NCBI GenBank assembly: GCA_019009955.1
Contig: CM032233.1
Location: forward strand, 96,109,001-96,173,000
From: Riptortus pedestris
Taxonomy: Eukaryota; Arthropoda; Insecta; Hemiptera; Alydidae
DNA: 64,000 nucleotides
Direction: 5' to 3'
Shown: positions 39,501 to 51,500 of the stretch, in pieces
How the letters are laid out: every line of letters begins with the position of its first letter
Numbering within the stretch: the first letter of the stretch is position 1
The notes under the pieces: generated by a model
The model's input: only the letters and a program-made list of their open reading frames with translations
Databases searched by the model: none
Told to the model about the DNA's origin: nothing
Position numbers and translations under genes: made by a program

Positions 39501-42500
39501 CGTTGGTTCCTAAGAATGTGGCAATTCAAGGTGTGTGGTGTGCTACATTTAACTAAAAATCAATTGATTCTCCAACTCACAAATCAGATTCAGGAGATGG
39601 TGGAGATAGTTGGAGCTCAAAATGTAAGAAATACCCATTTTAAATCTTAAATTCAAATCATTTTATGTGACAACTTAATACTGCTCTTACTGCTAGAATC
39701 CCTTTTCTTCACGGTATTTATTTATTATTTCGAACAACTTTAACTTTTATCCCTGTGTTATAGAATATTCAGGCCTTTCTCATTTGCTTTGTGATATTAG
39801 TAAGAGTCAAGTTAAAAGTGAATTGTTTTGCCATGCGTGAGTTGTTGTGTCATTGCTGTTTGTGATCGATCTCCCCCTAATCAGGAGGATCTAAAGTCGC
39901 CTTCCATCGTTGACACTAAAGTCAGCAAGACACCCTCTTTCTCCTCAGCTCCTTCCATTGCTGATCTCTTGTCAGCTTCAGTTCACCTTGGACATCCTGC
40001 CAGATGTATTTCTTAGTCATGAACATCTGTGTTCAATCCTTTCATGAAACCAGTTCTCAAGCATCATCCTTATGAATCTGTCATCTCCAGACTCCCGGGA
40101 AGTCATCTTTGGACATCCACTTCCTGTCTTGCGACGAGAAGGTGACTCAATGAAGCTAAGACCACCACTCGATATCTGCTCCTCCAACAGATAAGGGCAC
40201 TTCTGCATTGGACGTTATTCTTCTATTTCAATGTACAATTTACTAACACATTAACCATTACAGTAATAAAAAAAGAGTAATTTACAACAGTTAAAGGAGG
40301 TTTTCTATTTATACTATATCACCATTTTCTCACCTTTAAAAACAGTCCATACTACTGGGAGATAGAAAATTCCCTTCCTGAGGCCACACTCTCTTTCGGT
40401 CTATCAGTTTTTAATGTTTTTTTCTCTATCCTCACTCAAGGTCAGGATCTTCAGTTGACTTATCTTTGGATGTCACTCCTTTGGGGTAAGTGGCTTCCTT
40501 TTATTTTATCATAGGGACTAAAACTATTTGCATAAAAAAAAAATTGTGCTTCGTTATTTCTAATTTAAAACCTTATCTCCAGCTTCTGGGGGAGCTTACT
40601 AGTTGTCTAAACTTTTTAATTCCCATTATTAGATTGTGGATTGATTCTACAATTTTTTGTTATTTGACCAATCCCCCCCCCACATCTATTAAAAGATTTT
40701 ATTGCAGAATGTGAATAATAACTAGGTTTTTTGCAATTCTAAGCTTAAAAAGATTATTAGTTAAATGGCAAGACTAATGGATACAATTATTATTCTGGCA
40801 GCCCATGCATCAATACTCTCGCTATGGAGCAAATATTGCAAATTAGGTCCAACTATAGCTCCAAATGTGCTTAGGAGAATGATTATTTTTATAAATTTGC
40901 AGGATATTGTCAATATATAAATTTTAAATTACAATTGTTAATGATGGAATAAAAAAGACCAAGGAAAATGAGTTAAAACAAAAATGGATTGATGTAAGAT
41001 TGTCCATGACTCCACAGTAAAAGTAAAGTTATTGTTTCTACTTCCACACTATAAAGCTGACAGATAACATTGCTTTGGCTAGATATGAAAATACTCTGCT
41101 TACTAATACGAACAAGGTGTCGAACTGGCCATAGATATGAAAGTCAATTGGTCAGTGATCAGCTCACAAAGAAATGTTATGTTTGCACCAATTATACGAA
41201 TGCCACAGAGCAGTTCACAGAACCTGGATTCATGAGTGAAAGAATTAATTGAATTTTAATTAAATATGATACAAATACTTTAAATTTTCTTTTTTTATAG
41301 ACATTTGCAGGCATTATTCATGTAGAATATTCTTTCCCATTGATTATTGAGCTAAGGTTACCTTACCTTCCATCAATAAATTAGTGACTGTATAAAATTC
41401 GACAAAATAGATAATATGAATGGTGTTTCTAAAGTTCTTATCTTGTAATTGTTATTGGACTTTAAGGGATCACTTTCTTTATGTATAAAAAAGCTAACAT
41501 ATTGGTTTTAAATAGCTCCTTTAATAGTTTTAGCTCGTTGAACTAGCATTTTTATTTTATTTCAGTAATTAATAGTTAGTGCTAGCGGACTGCAGTCTAT
41601 CAGACTCATAACATTAGTTAACCAATAAAATATTTCTGTTGACCATTATTTCTGTTTTCTCATTATTATTTCTCTTATCATAGTTCTTTTTAATTAAATG
41701 ATATATATGAAAACTTATTTATTTTTTGAAATTTCAACATTTTTTCACTTGATTATTTCAGGAAGAGACACAAATGTTTTGATTTATGTTAAAAGACGTC
41801 TTGCTATGTGTGCAAGAAAGCTCGGGAGATTGAAGGAGGCTGCCAAAATGTTTCGTGATGTAAGTATCAGTTGTAACATTGACTAGAGAGAATTTTAAAC
41901 CTTTTGCTAAATTATACAGAGTTATGAATGTGTCTTTCTTTTTAGTAAAATACCAACAAAGTTTTTATTATTACTTGTGTACTGTAGTTAATAGATATAC
42001 TGAAGGTGTTGGAGGCGTCCCAGTAAGAGGAAATATCAGCAATGAGGTGTCTCTGATAGGGTTGAAACTCTGACTTAAAACAAAGAGACTTTCCTCACCC
42101 TGAGTGAGGCAATCCAAAAAAATAAAAACCCACTCTAGTGGTACTATGTACAGTAGGCTCACAATGTTAGTATTCATTAGTAGATGGCACATGTTGACAT
42201 TGTGTTTACTGTTAGTATTGCAGCATTCCCTAATGTTTTGGAAGACATTGCATGAATGACTTGATCCTTTAAAGAGCAAGGGCCGCTAGCACGGGCTCTC
42301 CCGGCCTCCTCCAACGCTCAGTGAAACTTGGGCTGAGCGGCCGGGAAAAAGGTTACTCGGCTCCGGAACATTCAGGAATAATTCCTCATTTTCTTCTGAC
42401 ATCTAGCGGACACCCTTGTTACTATTCTCGAGAGTCCTCTCAGTCCAAGTTTGAATGAGCATGGGAGGAGGCTGCCCCTGCAATACAGGGTTAAGACCTA

Positions 42501-45500
42501 GGGCTTAAAATAAGTATGGAATGTACAACGCATATTAGAACTTCTAGACAGTCCAGTGGTACTCATGATATAAAAGCATCAATGATTACAGGTTAAAGAG
42601 GCCTATGCCTTGGGAAATCTCTTCACTTTAAGAGTTTTTATAGAAGAGTAAAGTCAAAATTGAAATATGATGAAATGCATAATCTCCCCAATGTAAACTG
42701 GAAACCCTCCTAGACTGAGAGAAAAGCTCTGAGCAAGATATTTGAATCTTTGAGGGAGTAGTACGATGAGTTTTTTTGGTGAGTTCATAAAGCTGGAGAA
42801 TTATATTCAACGTTTCTGCTTAGCTGGTTGATGGCTTGGATGGATGGAGTCCAGTTATTGGTAGATGATGTGGATCGCATTAGTTCCATGTTATGGGTAA
42901 CTACATATTTTGAATTAAAGTAAACAAAAATCAAAACAGTATCAATTATTGAGAATAAAAGCCATAATCCTCAGGAGCTCAACTTCCGTGCTCCTCAGAT
43001 TGCTACCACAGACTGAGATCACACCCTTCTGATCCCTCTGAACACAAAGCACAGTCTTCTTTCTATACCAGTTTGGCCTTGCAATTGATGCTGATGGTTC
43101 ACCTGGAGGTACCCATGATCTTTTATACCTAGGATCCTTGAAATATATTCACTTTTCATCACTTGTCACAATTTGAAGGCGAAATAGTTTTCTTTTGTAC
43201 CTGGCAGTCAGCATTTTTAATTTTCTTACTGCCCTGTTTTGGATCTTTCCAATGGCTTTCAAACATATGAAGATTGTTTTTCATGTTAGATTAAATTAGG
43301 CTGTAAGTTCTATGTGCATTTGAGTTTTATCCAATAATGCTTGCAATTCGCTGTCTTCAAACTTTTTCATTGGTCTTGAATGTTTTTGTTTTTTTTCAAA
43401 TGTTAAAATTGCCACTTTTGGATTTTTTAAACCACTCATAACACTATGATTTACCAAGCATCCATAAGTTGTGATGATCATTTGATGTGATTCTGCATCA
43501 GTTTTCTTTAAATGGTAACAGAAAACCAATGCTATTTGGAAATCGTAGTTTGTAATCACAAAACCTAACTTGTTTCACACTACTGAACTTGTATTTTTAT
43601 GAGTTGAAAATCTCTGTTAGCTGGCCAAGAAAGAAAATCCAGCCGATAATGCAGTTTTTCAGAAACTACATTGACAGTTACGGTCATCTATGGACAAATA
43701 CCAGTTTCATATTTACAAACGTTTTATAAACAAATTGGTACAATGTATATTATGAGAGACCTCAACTTACAAAGTGCAATGATGGAATCGCTCATTGACC
43801 ATAGTCATTATATAGATCTTTTACTCTAAACATTAAACATAAAAATGAGACTTTTAAATGTTATGCTTTTTTAATAAATTGTTACAATTGCTGCCAAGAA
43901 ATATTTTGAATTTATTCTTTCAAATTTTCTTTTGGTTTCGTTTAACTTTTGTTACATGTCTGATTGGCACAAGTGATGAATCTATCACATATGCGATATG
44001 TGATATATGTATTATCTGTGATAATACATAATTAAATAGAAAGTATTTTAAATAACTTCTTGGCCATCAAATAATTCATGTTTATCCAAATTCTGGCTGA
44101 AGGTCAAATCTGTTCACCACTTCACTTACTCTAAATTTATTTATTTATATCAGTAAACATGAGGCATCATGAGGATGCAAAGCACTTAGGACAAGATAAA
44201 TAAAGCAGTTTAAACCAAGTGAAGTAGTGAATTGACTTGACTTTCAGCCAGACTGACATAAAAAAAAATGTTCTTCATAGTTTCATGGCAAGGGTCACCA
44301 ACAAAAAACATTTTTCTTTGCTCAAACTTTATTCATACTGCCCTACACTTCATGGTTTGTTGCGACTGTCCTCACTGGGGAGGTCGTTGATACTGATTTC
44401 TTCAGAAATGGATAGCCCCTGAAGAGGTGGTATGTAGATGTACATATGTAGAGGTGGTATGTAGAGGTGGTGGTATATGTATGTACCTTAAAACATGTGG
44501 GGCAGTGTGAATAAAGTTTGAGCAAAGAATGTTTTTTGTAGGTGACCCTTGCCATGAAACTATGAAGAACTTGTAAAAATGTAGGGTCCAGAATAAGAAA
44601 AATGAAAAAAATGTATTCGTGATTAAGTTAGAATTTCTATTCTTAATTTTCATTTTTTATTAGTTAAAAGTCCTTATAGTCCAGTCAAATTAGCAAAAAT
44701 AGAAACATTAATCGGTAAAAAGCTATAACTTGGTGTAGACCTTTATCTTGGTGTACTATTGAACATACTAAAAGTCCTGACCTCTATTTACAGGGCTTGA
44801 TCCGCCATCTTGAAAAAAAGGTGCGCCAATCCAGTTTATTCCTCATATCTCGGTAACCGTTGATCCTATCGTAATAAATGTTATTATAAAAAATGAAGCT
44901 AATAAAATTCTCTATAAAAAAAGATTCAATACGTTTTTTTCATGTCTTCAACAGTTTTTCTTCAATCTGCAAGGCTATAATCATCATCTTGATCTTCAGC
45001 ATCCATTACGAAGAAATCATTTTCGTCAAGCTCCTTTTCATCGGAACTCTCTCTTTTCATGTCAAAATTAGAATTCAGACATGAAGTACCATGGCAGAGT
45101 AGCCACATATAGTCGAGCAGTTTAGTCCTGCTTTTCTACACCCACAGGATGAAGTGCAGCCTTTTTTACAATTACACAATATTAATGTCAGCAATGAATC
45201 CGGAGTTGGTGTCTTGAGTGTCAATACAGGTTTCATACAGTCATTGATTTTTTTCCAACCCCAAAGTTCAGGGCATTTCTCATTATCGCGCCATTTTTGT
45301 ACCTGGTAATACACGTGAAACGAGTGTTGCTGAGCTGCTGCAGCTATAGGAGGCAACGAGGCTAAATTTGGTTTACTCTTGTACGCTGACTTTGTGAAAA
45401 GATTGTATTAATGTCGATTTAAAGATTTTTAGGATATCTCAGTTATAGGTGCATCATATATAGCCATGAAAAAATGTTCTCCAGCTCGAGTAATATCATC

Positions 45501-48500
45501 ATGAGAAGCGTTGTCATCATTAAATGTTGTTACAATATCATGTAAATCTTCTCGTTGTTTCAATAGTTTAAAGCATTTTAGTTTGCCCTTTTGGAAGAGA
45601 CATGATGTTGTGTCACAGCCACTAAAAGCGTGTGCAAACAGTATTCTTTTTCAAAGTCCTTCATGCAATTGTTAAGTACGAGAACAATAGATCTTGCGTT
45701 CAGCTTTTCCACTTCCTGGTTTCAGGAAATAAATATTCCGTTCTTGTGGAGCTAGAGCAATTAGTAAAACGAGAAGGTCTACGTCCTCACCAACAATTAC
45801 AGTTTCTTCGGAAGAAGATACTCCTATTGCTGTTGTGATGATAAGAGTATCAGCATCGTCTGTAGCCTGTTTAACGGTAAAACCTTCAGCCTCCAATTTT
45901 TCCGATAACATCGAAATCAGTCGGGCTTTATTTTTTGTGTTGCGAAGAAACTTTTCTTGTGTGACAGTGGCTCCGAAATGATTTTTTACATAGTTTATGT
46001 TGTGGCACAAATTGATCGATATGTCTGATTTTGATGCCAAATTACACGATGCAAGAGATACCCACCGTCAATGACATGTCTCATGAATCATTAAAATTCA
46101 TGCTATCGCGCGACTTCAAAAATATTGTACAGCACAGATTTTTTAGTTTTCTGCATACCCATTTCATTAAATAGAGAAAGTGGGTATGGTGCCACTTCAT
46201 ATTCAAAATAATGGGCTAATTGTTCATCATCTTTCTTTGCAATAATAATTCTTTGAAAGAGTAACAGAGGATTGATTGTTACTATCGTGTCGTGAATTTT
46301 GATAGCAGAGTTAACTGTAGCCAGAGGATGAATTTTATCAGCACTCTTAAATTTTACGTCTTTGAAATTACTTCCGATGATTTTTTTTTTAATCCCATGT
46401 ACTCCAATTTTTAATGCATTGTAGCAATTTATGGTGTTATCGCCAACAACTCCAGTACTAATCGAAAAAATTTTGAATTTGGGAAAGGATCGTGAGAAGA
46501 CAACCATTGCTGCAGTTGTTTTACGTCTTAGTTATCTCGTTCCATCCGTGATTCCCTTGAATCAACATGTTGTTCTCCACTGGTAAAAGATAAATCGCAA
46601 AATTGCTCTAATCTATCACAGATGTCTAGAAGGGTAGACATTGCTAACGTCCATTTGCCAAGAATAGTGTCTGTAAAACCTCGATCAGTTCTATCGCCAG
46701 GAAAGGATAGACTCAGGTAGAACCAGGGACCATTGTACGATACTATTTCAAGAAATACTATTATCGCATATATTTTAAAAAGTTTTATATTGTTACCTAT
46801 AGTTTTTTGTTGATATTTTAAACACGTAGAATCAAAAATTTAACAGTACAGCACAGAAATAAAAATTATTTTTGTATTCACCGGTGTATTACAAAGAAAC
46901 TATTAAAGACATGAAAAAAATGTATCTAACCTTTCTTGTAGAGAATTTCATGAGCTTCATTTTTTATAATAACATTTATTACGATAGGATCAACGGTTAC
47001 CGAGATATGAGGAAAAAACTGGATTGGCGCACCTTTTTTTCAAGATGGCGGATCAAGCCCTGTAAATAGAGGTCAGGACTTTTAGTATGTTCAATAGTAC
47101 TCCAAGATAAAGGTCTAAAACAAGTTATAGCTTTTTACCGATTAATGTTTCTATTCGCTAAATTTTGATCTAATTTGACTGGACTATAAGTATACCTGCA
47201 GGCAAGGAAAAAAGATTTTTTAGTAATTAATTCAGGAATTTTGGGACTGAAAAGGTAATTAAAACCCTCTTTTAACAAGTTTGAGCTGATTAAAGGATAA
47301 ATAAGTAATAAATCTTCTCAATTAGAATATTGAAAAATGGTTTATTTAATCACTGATTTTTTTTGTTTAATAGATTGGTATTTTTATATTATTAATTTTT
47401 TTTGCTAAAGTATTGCAATTTGTTTCAGTTAACCAAGGAGGTTCCTCCTATAATGAATGTTCTTAACATTCATGAAAATCTTATTGAAGTACTGCTAGAA
47501 ATGCAAGCTTATGCTGATGTTCAAGCTGTATTAGCCAAATATGATGATATTAGTTTACCTAAATCAGCCACAATTTGTTATACAGCTGCACTTCTTAAAG
47601 CTAGAGCAGTTGCTGACAAGTGAGTAGGAAATTTAAAGCAAATGAAATCTGTAAAAAATATTTAAAAAAAAAACCGTTATGACGTTTATGTTATATTCAT
47701 TTGATATAAGGAATTCTATGGTTAAATTTAGTATATCTTGAACTTTAGACTGACAATTTTATTAATATGTGGTTTGTGGTAGATCATGGGCTTTGGACCA
47801 AACAATTTAATTTTTAATGTATTAACATTCTAATATTTTTCTTCCTCCACACTGCATTGTTTATTTGAACGCACAACAGTTATTTCACTTTAGCTTTATT
47901 GAAGCTTGAATGAGCCAAGGACTATGCAGCATTTATAAAAAAAAATGATTAACTAACCCACTAATTGAAAGGTCACTTACACTGGTCTTGCTGCTGTCTA
48001 GTCACTTATTTGCTCTGAAACATGAAATACAGCAATTTATTTTAAAATAAATTACTTATTTTTGAATAAAATACATAAATTATATACTTTTGGGAAAACA
48101 AATTTTCTTTAATGGACTTGTAGAGCTCTTGAGGTTGGAAATGTTAGTTGGAAGCAGATACTAATCAAATTGGTGGAAAAACTAAATTTGTTTCTGATTT
48201 ATTGAAAAGATAATATCTGTTTTAACAGATCTGAACATTATTCATTCTTATTTATAAAAAATACATTTTTTAAACTTTTAATTTGTTACTGAAATTCATT
48301 ATTTTCTGAGGGGTTTTTATTATAAAAGCTTAGCTAACCAAATTATGTTCCATATTTTACTTTAAATTTTCACATATGTTTATTGAAGGCCTTCATAAAC
48401 AAATAGAGTCCTCAAAAAACATATATAAATATCTATTTGTATGTATACTAAATTCCTGCTTTGAAAAGTTACTTTTTTTCTAATTAATGTATTAATCCCT

Positions 48501-51500
48501 TGATTTCAGGTTCTCTCCTGAAGTGGCTAGTAAACGAGGATTAACCCCTGCAGAAATGACAGCTGTTGAAGCTATTCACAGAGCTGTTGAATTTAATCCT
48601 CATGTACCAAAAGTATGTTAATTAGATTACCTATTTGATGACCTTTTCTCACTTTATAAATATTGTGAAAAAAAATGACAAACAAATTTGAACTATTGTA
48701 AGCTGAATTGAATAGAAGAGTTGAAAAATGGAAGGATATACTTTAAAAATCATAATATTTTCCTATACTTCATGGGAAGGTTCTCTTGAAAATGACATCT
48801 ATTTACATTGAATAAAATTTTCACAATTCATTTCAATGGACTTTCAACATTATCAGCATTACCTTTTTCCCTCATTCTCCCCAGCATAGCTTAATAAATA
48901 ACTAATGGATTGATTTTAGCTTTAATCATTCTTGCTGAAAATATTTATGATCCCATTCTCAATATGATTTTCAAATTTCTCATGGAATATTTAAGAATTT
49001 TGTTCAGTTTTCTCTATTGGTCTCATCTTAACCATCACCATGGCCCTTTTAACAATTATGTGGCATTAATATTAATATTGAATCCTTTAATTCCTTTCCT
49101 ATTTTATCTTATTATTGCTCAATAAAATTTGTTTAAATTTTTAAACCCATTTCTTTCATGAAATATGTGGGTTTTAGACCAAGGTGTGTCACTCACCTGC
49201 TAGTTTTAGGAAGAAATCCTATTTTTTAACTAAGCAGTTCCATTGCACTTTGTACACACTATATTTTATTAATTTCTGAATTGGATATATATTTATAATA
49301 TATTTTATATCATAACTAAAGGAACCTAGCTGCAGGCCACAATGAATGGTTCAATATCGTGGCAGTCATAATTTCTACATGGTCTGTAAATAATAGATGT
49401 TTTTAAAAATATAAAAATTTATAAACTGAAAATATGAATCATTGTGGTTTGAAGTCTGATTTCAGTGACTCAAATGAGCATATTGGTTTATATTTTTTTT
49501 TTCTTTCATAAACAGTAAAAGAGCGAGTGGAGAGGGGTTCATTGGTTCTTGCTGGAATATTTCATCAATTTTATGTATTAAAGGTATTTTGCCCATCACT
49601 ATTTTAACCTTATAAGCTACTCTTCAAGGCTTCTGTTGGTTTTTTATTAATACGTTGAAATATATATTTATGTATATCTCAGATCAGTGTTGTCTGCCCT
49701 TTATCTATTTTAATCATATCTAAGTTTTTATCTTCAATTTTTCATCTTGTTCAATCTTTAAATATTAATATTTCTTTGACAATAGCACATATCTAATAAT
49801 AGACTATTTAAAATCAAATCTTTCAATAGCCACAATAAGTTCCACATAATTATTTCTTAATGGACTGCAACTGGTACGCAATGAGTTGCTGATATTATTA
49901 ACACGATTATTTATAATAAACATAGAGGTATTGTGAATTTTAATTTCTAGGGCCTTACACATGCAATTAGATTTAGAATTCATAGATATTGGCTTGTCAT
50001 TTTTCTGAAACTGTTCGTTTTGTTAGAAATATTGAGAATGTCTGTCTGATATATGATCTGTTATTATCTGAAGGCTTTCTTAAGATTTTATTACTACTTA
50101 ATGTTTTGTCTGTTCTCATGATTGTACATTTGAAATACCAATTATTTAAGACTTCTTTTGATAACTTAGTATTTTGAATACATTTTTTATTTTATTTTAT
50201 GTTCTATATTATTTTCTTAAGAAACTCCCATGAAATAATGAAAAAAGTCCATCACGCAGGGGTTGCGTAAACTAAGCAGATTTCCCAAGTGAAGTTTTAC
50301 AATAGAGAAATTTCAGAATAGAGAGTCAAAAAGTTACGGGAACGGCCCGAAATAGCTCTTGACGGGCACTCACGACTAGACCCGAAGTTAGGCGATCTCA
50401 TCTCAGAAGCTGAAAACAGAAAAATGCAAATATCTCGGTTAATATTCAAGATACAGAATAAATGTACATAACATTATTTATAGTAAATTTAATTTGCAAT
50501 AAGATTGATTCTATATAATTTTCGATCCGACGTATAGTAACGGAGATATTTCGAATTTTCGAAAATCCTCCCCTCTAAACCCCCCTCCCACTGGTTCGAT
50601 TTCAGCCATTAACGAACTTGATCTTTATTTTTGCATAAAACGTTTAAATATCGAGTTTGGTAACGATCAAACGAAAATTGCGACCGCTAGAGCGTTAACA
50701 GACAAATATATACAGGGTGTCCCCAAACCAAACGGCCAAACTTAAGGGATCGATAGAGGATCGAAAAACTAAAACAAAAAGTCCTCTGGCATATGCCTCG
50801 TTTTCGCTTCGTTTTCGAGAAAATCACAAAAAACTAAAAATAGTTGTGCAAAAACTAGTTAAGGCCAATGGAAGAGCGGATTTTATTCCTTGAATGAATT
50901 TTAGCAATAAATGTTATTCCAATACAATTATTGTATTCTAATCTTATACTAACAGAAAGGTAATTGAAAAAAAAATTATTTTTTATTAAGAAAAAATAAT
51001 AAATACTTTTTTATTCAAATATTTATAGTATAAAAAAAATTACCTATTTAAAGTAGATACCATTATGAACAATAACTGAAGATTAAAACATAAAAAAAAG
51101 ATTAAAAATTTAGAAAATTAATAAAATAATTAAATATTCTTACTTGGAAAACATAAATGTTTCAGTTTTTATATGGGTCTACCTTAGTGAGAAAAAAAAA
51201 ACCTGAAAATTTTGAAGGTTTTACCTTCTCTAAAATTACATCGTTAATTTCTAAAGCGTCAATGTAAATGTTGTTCGAAGTGCTGGCCTCTCGCTGCAAT
51301 ACACGCATCACATCGCGTACTCACAGATCGCACTGCATCTAAACATTGTTCTGCGGTGAGCTGGTTGCAAACCATTCTGATGCGCTCGATGAGGTCATCC
51401 CTTGTGCGGACGGGCTCTCGGTAGACATTTTCTTTCACGTATCCCCACACGAAGAAATCTAGTGGCGTGAGGTCCGGAGACCGGGGAGGCCAAGGCACTG

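Noticed and set aside
44493..44505. Another ATG-TGG-G word considered for ST7 exon 1
   Set aside because: It lies downstream of exons 2-6 and inside a MITE.
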